Of a stretch of DNA of 64,000 nucleotides, positions 26,380 to 34,056 are shown in pieces. The stretch is from Nostoc sp. NIES-4103 (GTDB taxonomy: Bacteria; Cyanobacteriota; Cyanobacteriia; Cyanobacteriales; Nostocaceae): NCBI RefSeq assembly GCF_002368335.1, contig NZ_AP018288.1, forward strand, positions 5,635,560-5,699,559, written 5' to 3'. The notes under the pieces were generated by a model. That model did no database searches. It was not told where the DNA came from and worked only from the letters and a program-made list of their open reading frames with translations. The number at the start of each line of letters is the position of its first letter. Within the stretch, counting starts at the first letter, position 1. A program made the position numbers and the translations under genes.

Positions 26380-26934
26380 TCAAACATCCCAAATATCAGA
26401 AACAAATTGAACCTCACCACTACCCCAATCTATCGGGTAAATATTTTGCTCCATAAAACGATGCAAACTTGAAAATGCCCATTTTTGGGGAAATTCACAA
26501 AGTTTATGCCGTACAGGATTATAGTGAATGTAGTCGCAATGATTCGCAAAATCTACTTCATCTCTAATTAAATGCTCCCAAAAGCGACGTTGCCATAAAT
26601 TTCCTTCTTTTCGCTTTTCTCGTGAACGGGAGATTTCGACATCAAGCCCTAGCTGATGCCCATAGTATTTAGTTACAAAACGTTTGATCAAAAGCATTCG
26701 TATCGATAGATTACTATCTCCCGTGGGCAGAGTCCATAAAGTATGAAAGCGATCCGGCAAAAGAACAAATGCATCAATGGAAAAAGGGTAATTTTTTCGC
26801 ACATGTCCAAGCGCAGCACGAACAGCAGTACGTCCGATATTAGAGCAAAGCCAGGGTTGTCGTTGAAAGGTAACTTGGGTGATAAAGTAAGTAGCACCAG
26901 AAATATGGAGTCTGCGGTAGTTGGGCATGGACAT
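26380..26934 (-). CDS. REP-associated tyrosine transposase (RAYT)
   Basis: About 184 residues of the Y1_Tnp/IS200-like REP-associated family: MSMPNYRRLHISGATYFITQVTFQRQPWL, DAFVLLPDRFHTLWTLPTGDSN, NLWQRRFWEHLIRDEVDFANHCDYIHYNPVRHKL. The catalytic tyrosine is probably in the CDYIHYNPVRH block. Family members have PDHxHxxW (HUH); here the first histidine is replaced (PDRFHTLW; codon CGC), so activity is doubtful. Palindromes lie on both sides, as expected for an element of this class. The exact start (26934 or 26928) is uncertain because the palindrome reaches into the 5' region. Confidence 0.85.
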   Translation of the reverse strand: MSMPNYRRLHISGATYFITQVTFQRQPWLCSNIGRTAVRAALGHVRKNYPFSIDAFVLLPDRFHTLWTLPTGDSNLSIRMLLIKRFVTKYYGHQLGLDVEISRSREKRKEGNLWQRRFWEHLIRDEVDFANHCDYIHYNPVRHKLCEFPQKWAFSSLHRFMEQNIYPIDWGSGEVQFVSDIWDV

Positions 26935-26975
26935 GAGGAGATGACATTTGTTTTTAGGATGCCCATAATTGATGT

Positions 26976-27002
26976 GGTGCGTTGTCGCTCGCACAATGCA
27001 CC
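26976..27002. repeat. REP-like palindrome on the 5' side of RAYT
   Basis: GGTGCGTTGTCGC followed by TCGCACAATGCACC, an imperfect relative of the two 3' copies. Confidence 0.75.
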
Positions 27003-27131
27003 CTACAATTTACTATAATTTACAGATTTAGGATAATAGCCAAAATTTTTTGGGTATTTGCCAGCTTTTACATAATTAAGTTAGTTTAATATTATTTACC
27101 GGTTCATGCTATAGAATATTGGTAAAACAAA

Positions 27132-27968
27132 ATGACAGCTATTGCTATTTGGTTTAATAACGAAATGCCTGCAAATCCGTCTCTTTGGGTAGCTTCAGAT
27201 AGCCGTGTGTCCAAAGATAAAAATTCTACTCTCATTGATGATGCGGCAAAAGTATTCGCACTGCCAGTGGTATGCAGGTTTCCTGGTGAAGACGGTTTTT
27301 TTTCACAGATAGGTTACTATCACACTTATGGGTACTGTTTTGCAGGCAGTACTCTGCTAGGTCAAAACACATTTCTAGCATTAATGCCTCTGTTAAGTAA
27401 TCTAGCCTCTATTCAACGATATGTCCCTCAAATGGCTGATGTGGCATATTTTATCTGGGAGTATTTAGGTAGAGTATTTGATGATTTTAAAGTAATAGCT
27501 TGTGAAAATTCAGCAGTTGAAGTTGCTTTGTTTGGGTGATGTCACATCACTCAAAAACAACACATTTTTCACTACTATCCTGGTAAAGATGATAATGGTT
27601 TTTATGTCCTCAAATACACAGACTACACAAATCTAGATGAAAAATCCTTTGTGTATCTTGGTGATTATAAAAAGGATATGACGCAGAAAATTCAAGAAGC
27701 TTTTGATGGAGATAGTGAACCTGGTAGACCTCTGTCAAGAATTCCTCGCTATATTATTGAAGAACACATTCAAAATAGTGAATACAAAACTATTGGAGGA
27801 AATTTACAGCTAGGTATGGCTGATCGGTTTGGATTTCACCCATTTTCTATTTGCAAACCAAGAGTTGTTGGAAAGCCGGAAGCCTATCTAAGTTATTTAG
27901 GTTACGAGCTAGATCAGGATATAAAAAATGTGGGTCATGCATTTGTTAGTCTGCCTGGAATGGTTTAG
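27132..27968 (+). pseudogene. Ntn-hydrolase/proteasome-like protein with in-frame TGA
   Basis: The frame starts MTAIAIWFNNEMPANPSLWVASDSRVSKDKNS, where Thr2 as N-terminal nucleophile, the ASDSRVS block and the following DDAAKVFALP lysine resemble proteasome-beta-type Ntn hydrolases. A TGA at 27537-27539 stops it after 135 codons, but the same frame continues at once (CHITQKQHIFHYYPGKDD...) to 27968, giving about 278 residues if the codon were TGG. One transition therefore separates it from a full gene. Family assignment is tentative. With no coupled neighbours, function cannot be inferred. Confidence 0.65.
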
Positions 27969-28400
27969 AAGTTCACTTCCATAACTCAGATGGGCTAACA
28001 ATTCAAATCTAGCTGATGGTTGAGAGCCACTAGTGGTTGATTTAACGTTACTTGCCACCACTGATTTAAAGCATTAAAGCAAATTTAGCTTTGATATAGC
28101 CCAAATGAATTATTCTTGCTTTTGCCGATCGCATCCCTCATTATCCAACAAAAGCGATCGCCCCCCATTTAATCTAAAAAATCGTCACTAAAAATAGTCT
28201 TTTGCTTTACAGTTTTACTTTGGGCAAAATGCTTTTCAAATCTCAAAACCAGACAGAATAAGAGTTATATTATCTAAAGCACCAAAACAGATTTTTCCTA
28301 AATCACCCTGCAATTTGCATTTAGGCTAAAAATAGAATATTTTTCATTCACCAGCGAAAAAACCTTGCACTACTGGACTTGTAGGAGCGATCGCTAGGTT
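27969..28400. other. Element right margin
   Basis: No gene other than the nonsense 3' end of nifD reading into it (to 28348). Contains HIP1 sites and AT-rich sequence up to the right 11-bp repeat. Confidence 0.55.
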
Positions 28401-29763
28401 CGGAGTAATCCCAGGAGTGCATTTGACGGAAAGGAAGACCCATCTTTTGGAAGACATACTTCTCTTTCACACCAGAAGCAATCAAGTCTGGCTTGAGTGC
28501 CTTAACAAACTCCTCGAATTCGTAAGCGGTAACGTCGTCGTAAACGATGGTACCATTTTCGATGTAGTGAGTGGTACGTTTGTAGTCGTCGTTATGAGCA
28601 AACTCATAACCTGTACCAATCATCTTCATACCCAAATCTTGGAAAGCTGGAACAACGTGACGAGGACGCAGACCACCAACCATCATAGCGACGGTCTTAC
28701 CTTCCAAACGGGGGCGATACTTAGCAACGATCGCATCCATTGTGGGCTGATACTTAGCAATCAGTTTCTCAGCGTTTTCTTGGATCTTGGAGTCAAACTT
28801 AGAAGCGATTTCGCGTAAGGATTCAGCAATCTTGGTAGGGCCGAAGAAGTTGTATTCTAACCAGGGTATACCGTAAGCTTCTTCCATGTGACGGCTGATG
28901 TAGTTCATCGAACGGTAGCAGTGAATCAAGTTCATCTTCACGTTCGGTGTCATCAACATTTCGTTGATTGTACCATCACCAGACCACTGAGCAACTACAC
29001 GCAAGCCTAGTTCTTCTAACAGAATCCGGCTAGCCCAAGCGTCACCACCGATGTTGTAGTCACCGATGATTGCTACGTCGTAAGGAGTAGACTCGAATTG
29101 TAACTTACCTTCTTTCTTTTCTTTGTCGGCTCTGGTGAACACCCAGTCGCGCACCATGTCGTTAGCGATGTGGTGACCTAAAGACTGAGAAACACCGCGG
29201 AAACCTTCGCAACGTACAGGTACAACAGGCTTACCGATTTCTTTCGATGTTTTCCGAGCAACAGCTTCGATGTCATCCCCAATTAGACCGATGGGACATT
29301 CAGATTGAATAGATACACCACGGTTGAGGGGGAAGAGTACTTCCAATTCTTGGATTAGCTTGGTGAGTTTCTTGTCACCACCGAAAACGATGTCCCGTTC
29401 TTGGAAGTCAGAGGTGAAGTGCATTGTACCAAAGGTATCAACACCTGTGGTACCAATGTAGTAGTTACGACGACCAGACCAAGACCAGTAACCGCAACCT
29501 ACAGGGCCGTGGCTGATGTGGATCATGTCCTTAATTGGACCCCAAACCACACCTTTGGAACCTGCATAAGCACAACCACGAGCGGTCATTACACCAGGAA
29601 GAGATTTGATATTCGACTTAACGCCGCAATCACTCTTACCTTCTTCGTATACATTTAGGTGCTTTTCCCGTTTTTTAGCAGCTTTTTCGGGATAAGCGCT
29701 TAGTACTTCCTTAATTAGTTCTTTTCTTTCTTCGATGATGTTCTGGTTTTCTGGAGGAGTCAT
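28348..29763 (-). CDS. nifD: nifD 5' segment, interrupted near its 3' end
   Basis: Nitrogenase MoFe alpha chain. Residues 1-454 are genuine; the last 17 (EPSDRSYKSSSARFFRW) are read from the element. P-cluster cysteines are in TARGCAYAG, GPVGCGYWSW and SECPIGLIGDD. The FeMo-co ligands are the Cys in LIHCYRSMNYI and His449 in FRQMHSWDYS, so the break lies five residues after the cofactor histidine. The rest of the C-terminus is encoded at 12000-12147. As read, the protein would be 471 residues and lack the C-terminal region that packs against NifK. Start ATG 29763 follows AGCAAGAGAGGC. Confidence 0.97.
   Translation of the reverse strand: MTPPENQNIIEERKELIKEVLSAYPEKAAKKREKHLNVYEEGKSDCGVKSNIKSLPGVMTARGCAYAGSKGVVWGPIKDMIHISHGPVGCGYWSWSGRRNYYIGTTGVDTFGTMHFTSDFQERDIVFGGDKKLTKLIQELEVLFPLNRGVSIQSECPIGLIGDDIEAVARKTSKEIGKPVVPVRCEGFRGVSQSLGHHIANDMVRDWVFTRADKEKKEGKLQFESTPYDVAIIGDYNIGGDAWASRILLEELGLRVVAQWSGDGTINEMLMTPNVKMNLIHCYRSMNYISRHMEEAYGIPWLEYNFFGPTKIAESLREIASKFDSKIQENAEKLIAKYQPTMDAIVAKYRPRLEGKTVAMMVGGLRPRHVVPAFQDLGMKMIGTGYEFAHNDDYKRTTHYIENGTIVYDDVTAYEFEEFVKALKPDLIASGVKEKYVFQKMGLPFRQMHSWDYSEPSDRSYKSSSARFFRW
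28401..28411. repeat. nifD-element recombination site, nifH-proximal copy
   Basis: CGGAGTAATCC, identical to 12137-12147 and in the same orientation; in frame it encodes the D-Y-S codons of NifD. Confidence 0.95.
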
Positions 29764-29939
29764 TTTTGCCTCTCTTGCTCCTAAGGAACGGGGTAGGGAA
29801 GGGGAGGGCTAAGTGATAGCCCATCATCCCCTTTGGGGTTGGGGACTTGCAGTCCCCGTTGGGGATACAGGTAGTCGGTAGAAACAAGGTAAAAGGCGAA
29901 TTATGCAATTGTTTCCTTTTCCTTTTCCTACATCAAAGC
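29764..29939. other. nifH-nifD spacer
   Basis: 176 bases between the nifH stop and the nifD start. It contains GGGGACTGCAAGTCCCC-type symmetry (about 29839-29862) that could form a hairpin in the mRNA, as is common between nifH and nifD where nifH message is more abundant. Confidence 0.55.
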
Positions 29940-30407
29940 TTACTTAACAGGTGCTTCAGCAGCAGTTTTACCAATGATGTCTGCGTGCTTGCTGTCGTCA
30001 TCAAGGATACCGAATTCAACCAACAATGCTTCTAGCTCGTCCATTTCGATTGGTGTGGGGATTGTGAGCTTGTCGTTGTTGATGATCTTCTTAGCTAGTG
30101 CGCGGTATTCGTTACCTTGAGTGCTGTCGGGTGCGTACTCGTTAACGGTCATCCGGCGCAATTCAGCGTGTTGAACGATGTTGTCGCGGGGTACGAAGTG
30201 AATCATTTGAGTGTTCAAACGTTCAGCCAAAGTTTCGATCAATTCGATTTCCCGGTCAACTTTACGGCTGTTACAAATCAAACCACCTAAACGTACACCA
30301 CCGGAGTGAGCATACTTAAGAATACCACGAGCGATGTTGTTAGCAGCGTACATCGCCATCATTTCACCAGAGGTAACGATGTAGATTTCTTGTGCTTTAC
30401 CTTCACG
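29940..30407 (-). CDS. nifH: nifH 3' segment, separated by the nifH element
   Basis: Read from the CGTGAAG repeat on the minus strand it gives REGKAQEIYIVTSGEMMAMYAANN and continues through ICNSRKVDREIELIETLAERL to the usual NifH end (153 codons after the junction). There is no start codon that would give a functional product. Joined to the 5' segment at 37043-37475 through the shared repeat, it yields a 297-residue dinitrogenase reductase in perfect frame. Confidence 0.95.
   Translation of the reverse strand, partial: REGKAQEIYIVTSGEMMAMYAANNIARGILKYAHSGGVRLGGLICNSRKVDREIELIETLAERLNTQMIHFVPRDNIVQHAELRRMTVNEYAPDSTQGNEYRALAKKIINNDKLTIPTPIEMDELEALLVEFGILDDDSKHADIIGKTAAEAPVK
30401..30407. repeat. 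nifH-element direct repeat, left copy
   Basis: CTTCACG on the plus strand (CGTGAAG coding). It matches 37043-37049; the flanking bases differ on both sides, so the shared core is seven bases. Confidence 0.85.
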
Positions 30408-30518
30408 AAAAAGAATATTAATATGATCTAAATTGCCGTAAAATGTTCATTTCATACAATGTTTGCCGCAATCATTGTAAGGAAAAGGACAGTTTTTTTA
30501 TAAGGGTGAATTTAGGGT

Positions 30519-31946
30519 ATGGACAGAACACAGGAAGCATTTGCCGATTTTCAGCAAACAGCCATTACTGATGGAGGATATTTAGGCAGAATGCAAGCAG
30601 TAAATCAGCAAGAAATTCACCTAACGGCAAAATTAGAGGCAGAATTAAAAGCGGTAAATGCTAGGCTGAAGGCGGCGAGGGTGAGTGTTTATGTCAGAAA
30701 ATCTGGTCATTCCCTACAGTTGAGAACTACCTTACCCATTAAACCAGGAGATATTGATAAAAACGGTACAGGAACGAAACAATATGATATTTCTTTAAGA
30801 ATACCGTTTAATTTTGATGGTTTAAATACTGCGGAAGAAGAGGCTTATGAGTTAGGGAAGTTGATAGCGCGAAAACAGTTTCAATGGACTGATAAATATT
30901 TAGGTAAAACAAGAAGTAAGATTAAATCTAAAACCATTGGTGAGTTAATTGCAGATTTCGAGAAGAATTATTTCCAAACTAGAAAGCGTACTCTCAAAAG
31001 TGAAAATACTTTTAATTGTTATTTTTATATTGCTCAAGCCCACTTACCAAATGATCAGCCAGCGATAAATGCAAGTTTTATTGAGGCTGTACAGTGTTGT
31101 AATTCTTCGGATAGTGTGAAAAATGAGTTAATTAAAGTGATTCGGGTGCTGTGTAAATGTTCTGGCCTAGAAGTTCCTGAATTAAATAACTTCAAAATTC
31201 AAGCTACTGCTAAACGCAAGCGAGATATCCCAACTGATTTAGAAATTGAGCAGGAGTATTTAAAGTTTGAAACTTACGCGTTGAACCGTCCAAGCAAGTT
31301 AACAGCTAGAGAAGATAGGAATAACTGGCAACTTTGGCGCTGGGTTTATGGAATGTTAGCCACTTATGGATTAAGACCACGAGAAATTTTTGTTAATCCT
31401 GATTTAGATTGGTGGTTATCATCAGAAAATACGATGAACACATGGCGTGTAAGTGAGGAATGTAAAACTGGAGAAAGGGAAGCTTTACCATTATATCCAC
31501 GTTGGGTGGAGAGTTTTAATTTAAAAACAGATATAGAGGCTATTGAATTATTAAAGGCAAAGATTGCAGATAAAATTACCAGTAAACAACTCAATGCGGC
31601 TCGACATGGTACAGACAGATGGTTCAGATTCGTGGGAATTTCTTTTCAACCTTATGATTTACGTCATGCTTGGGCAATTCGAGCGCATTTAATGGGAATT
31701 CCTATTAAGGCTGCGGCTGATAATTTGGGTCATTCTGTGAATATGCATACTTCAATTTATCAAAAGTGGTTTAGTTTGGAAAATCGCAAGGTGGCTATTG
31801 AGGAAGCAATTAAGAAAAAGTCGAAGGTAGAAGAGTTGCAAGAAATGGTTATTCAGCTTGAACAGGAAAATGAAAGGTTAAGGATTGAGAATGAAAGATT
31901 GAGGTTAAGGGGAGGAAATCAAGAGTTAATACAAATGATGAATTAA
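30519..31946 (+). CDS. XisA-type tyrosine recombinase of the nifH element
   Basis: 475 residues. It aligns along its length with the nifD-element recombinase (shared RLKAA, LPIKPGD, DKNGTG, TAEEEAYELGKLIARK and YDLRHAWAIRAH segments). Catalytic residues: Arg in YGLRPREIF, the HxxR box, LGHSVNMHT and the YQKWF tyrosine. The C-terminus is a coiled coil (QLEQENERLRIENERLRLR). It lies 111 bp inside the left repeat and reads inward, the same arrangement as in the nifD element. It should excise the nifH element at CGTGAAG. The first 24 residues (to MQAVNQQ) may not be translated; the annotated start is the longest possible. Confidence 0.92.
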   Translation: MDRTQEAFADFQQTAITDGGYLGRMQAVNQQEIHLTAKLEAELKAVNARLKAARVSVYVRKSGHSLQLRTTLPIKPGDIDKNGTGTKQYDISLRIPFNFDGLNTAEEEAYELGKLIARKQFQWTDKYLGKTRSKIKSKTIGELIADFEKNYFQTRKRTLKSENTFNCYFYIAQAHLPNDQPAINASFIEAVQCCNSSDSVKNELIKVIRVLCKCSGLEVPELNNFKIQATAKRKRDIPTDLEIEQEYLKFETYALNRPSKLTAREDRNNWQLWRWVYGMLATYGLRPREIFVNPDLDWWLSSENTMNTWRVSEECKTGEREALPLYPRWVESFNLKTDIEAIELLKAKIADKITSKQLNAARHGTDRWFRFVGISFQPYDLRHAWAIRAHLMGIPIKAAADNLGHSVNMHTSIYQKWFSLENRKVAIEEAIKKKSKVEELQEMVIQLEQENERLRIENERLRLRGGNQELIQMMN

Positions 31947-32168
31947 TTTTTTTACAATTATTCTGTAGGGTTTGGTCAGTTTTATTCTACCAAACCTATT
32001 TGCAATTTAGGTTAAAATACAGCAGATTCGATGTTTATGAGGTACAGTAATTAATTCAAATCCCAAGGTTTAAAAGCTACCCAGCAATTGGTGTACCTCA
32101 CGTACCTCAAAAGCGCTGTAGTAGAAATAATGTTAATGTAATACAAATCCCTATACCTAACTGAATCT

Positions 32169-32341
32169 ATGACCATACCAATTAGTATTGAACTTCCCAA
32201 TGATGTGTTTTCTGCACTCCGCTGGCTAAACGCCAAGGAAAGATAGAAGCTGCTAGACCAATTTTTGCACAACTGATTCAAGTTGGCTTTAGAGTCAGTA
32301 CAGAAGTTGTGGACTCAGCACTTAGGCTTGTTGGTGAGTAG
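32169..32341 (+). pseudogene. Deleted UPF0175-antitoxin / PIN-like toxin remnant
   Basis: The ATG at 32169 begins MTIPISIELPNDVFSALR, the typical start of UPF0175 antitoxins of cyanobacteria. The sequence then jumps, in another frame, to KIEAARPIFAQLIQVGFRVSTEVVDSALRLVGE and a stop at 32341, the typical end of the DUF3368 PIN-like toxin that normally follows. About 600 bases of the usual pair are missing. Neither protein can be made. It shows that the element once carried an addiction module. Confidence 0.7.
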
Positions 32342-32446
32342 CGTGTTAGTATGAGTTAATTGCTTGAAATTCTAAATAATATAGAAGTTGCGATCGCTCA
32401 TCTTGCTCAAACCTTAATTAGCGATTTGCTAGTGAATTAATACTGC

Positions 32447-34054
32447 TTATTTGATAGCGATCGCTTTCCAACCCAATTGATTTTTCTTCTTATCTAATTT
32501 TTTCGTAACAATAAGATTTACCTCTTGTCCCTCCTTCAACTGACTAGCTAAATCAGGTGAAACAAACGCATCTTCAACAAAACCAAATCCATTTTGATGT
32601 AGACGCAAAACACCCTTTACAAAAGCAATATTTACGGTTTGGCGGAAAGGAACTACAAAAACTTGATAAGGATTGATGCGATCGCCATGTCTTGCACATA
32701 TCATTTCTACTGGGGTTCCAGGTTCCATATTTTGATTCACAGGAAAATCCGTGTATGTCAGTGTAAATTGCTTTTGTGGGTTGAGGTAAATAAAAACTTT
32801 CTCATCACGATGCTGATCAACTATTCCATAAACACGCTCAAGTTGATCAAACAAAATATCTGACGGACGTTTTTCAATCAGAACCACAGTTCGACGTTCG
32901 TCACTCTCGTCAACGGTTACTGTTACCGGTTCACCAATCACAAGATTTAAGTTGTTTAACAGTCCTCGTGTTGGACTGGCTAATTCTTGACAATATCCCT
33001 TAGATACTAACCCAAACTTTGCCATTTGCTTACCACTTTGGGTTGTAAATGTACCAAGGAAGTTCGCATTATAGCGTGGACAATTTAACCAAACTACTTT
33101 TTCAGCATCAGCAGCTAAGTTTAATAATACTTCTTCTACATTAATAAGGTTTTTTGCCTGAGAGTACCACTCAGCGTTTAACAACTCACGCAACGACTGA
33201 GGAATTTTCCATTGATTCTGATAGCGAACAGAAAAAGCTTGATCAGCAGCCCATTTTGCCAGCGATATTTTACCTTGATTAACAGCCAGTCGGCTGAAAT
33301 ACTCAAAGAGATTAACACCAAAGTCTAAATTATTGCAAGTTAAGCAAGCTTTTGCATAAAGCGCTAGTCCCAGTGTAGGATCAAAATTTTCTTCAACTTG
33401 ACCTAGCGCGCACCAAGCCCAATATTCATTACGTTTCACCTGAAGGAATGATAAGAGGAGAGTTTTAGCTTCCTCGAATCGACCTAACCGCTTCAGTAAT
33501 AAAGCTTTATTATAGTGCAACCACTCAGGCTTTTGAACCTCTGCATGAAAAAGAGCATAGTCTATCAATAAAACAGAGAACTCTTGGAGATCGCTTTCTG
33601 CCAAATCGTGAGAAATTTTTGCAACGTTCCTGGCTGCTTTCTCCATTAGAGGTTCAAATACTTGATCGTTTTGCTTATCTGCAAGATAGTCTTCTGGTCT
33701 GAAACTGTCAAGTCCAGCCCACTTCACAAACTTTGGAAGAAATTTTAACTCATTTTTTAACCGAAGAGTTTGAGCCAATAAAAGACTAAAAAGAAGATCA
33801 GGGCGAGACAGTTTGAGTTCAGCGTATTTTCGGAGTATTTGTCTAATTTCTTCAGCTTGCTTTGCATTTATTTTGTTTTGAGATTGCTTCGCCAAATTAA
33901 TGATATTTTTTATTTTATCGTGAAGAACCCAGCCAACACTATTGGCGAGTGCCTTATCGTTTGGATATTCTTTTAGCAGTTCATATCCTCTTGAATAGGC
34001 TTCTTCTAAACGTCCTTCTTTTCTTAACGCTGTGACTTCTTGATATGGCTGCAT
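32447..34054 (-). CDS. TPR-like protein with C-terminal cold-shock/OB-like domain
   Basis: 535 residues. The N-terminal two thirds are helical with TPR-like repeats (RLEEAYSRGYELLKEYPNDKALANSVGWVL; RFEEAKTLLLSFLQVKRNEYWAWCALGQVEENF). The C-terminal third is beta-rich and ends in VKGVLRLHQNGFGFVEDAFV...VNLIVTKKLDKKKNQLGWKAIAI, which resembles a cold-shock/S1-type OB fold with the GFGFV nucleic-acid-binding motif. It lies 2 bases after the NERD-helicase stop, so they form one operon. No family is recognised with certainty; a nucleic-acid-sensing partner of the helicase is inference. Confidence 0.65.
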   Translation of the reverse strand: MQPYQEVTALRKEGRLEEAYSRGYELLKEYPNDKALANSVGWVLHDKIKNIINLAKQSQNKINAKQAEEIRQILRKYAELKLSRPDLLFSLLLAQTLRLKNELKFLPKFVKWAGLDSFRPEDYLADKQNDQVFEPLMEKAARNVAKISHDLAESDLQEFSVLLIDYALFHAEVQKPEWLHYNKALLLKRLGRFEEAKTLLLSFLQVKRNEYWAWCALGQVEENFDPTLGLALYAKACLTCNNLDFGVNLFEYFSRLAVNQGKISLAKWAADQAFSVRYQNQWKIPQSLRELLNAEWYSQAKNLINVEEVLLNLAADAEKVVWLNCPRYNANFLGTFTTQSGKQMAKFGLVSKGYCQELASPTRGLLNNLNLVIGEPVTVTVDESDERRTVVLIEKRPSDILFDQLERVYGIVDQHRDEKVFIYLNPQKQFTLTYTDFPVNQNMEPGTPVEMICARHGDRINPYQVFVVPFRQTVNIAFVKGVLRLHQNGFGFVEDAFVSPDLASQLKEGQEVNLIVTKKLDKKKNQLGWKAIAIK

Positions 34055-34056
34055 AA

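Larger units (their letters stand above)
12137..28411. mobile_element. nifD excision element (16,264 bp between repeat copies)
   Basis: Bounded by identical 11-bp direct repeats (12137-12147 and 28401-28411). Recombination between them restores the nifD frame exactly. The element encodes its tyrosine recombinase near the left end and cargo genes mostly on the plus strand, antisense to nif: an ATPase/Toprim pair, xisI, a Uma2-like gene, a pPIWI-RE module, a hydrolase, a RAYT and a broken Ntn-hydrolase-like gene. The PCC 7120 counterpart is 11 kb, so this one is larger. Excision in heterocysts is expected from family knowledge, not shown here. Confidence 0.95.

Noticed and set aside
28348..29763. 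nifD as a complete gene
   Set aside because: The last 17 residues are unlike any NifD, and the true C-terminus is found in frame at 12000-12147 across the 11-bp repeat.
32051..32281. Leftward 76-codon frame
   Set aside because: It is antisense to the toxin-antitoxin remnant and has no recognisable features.
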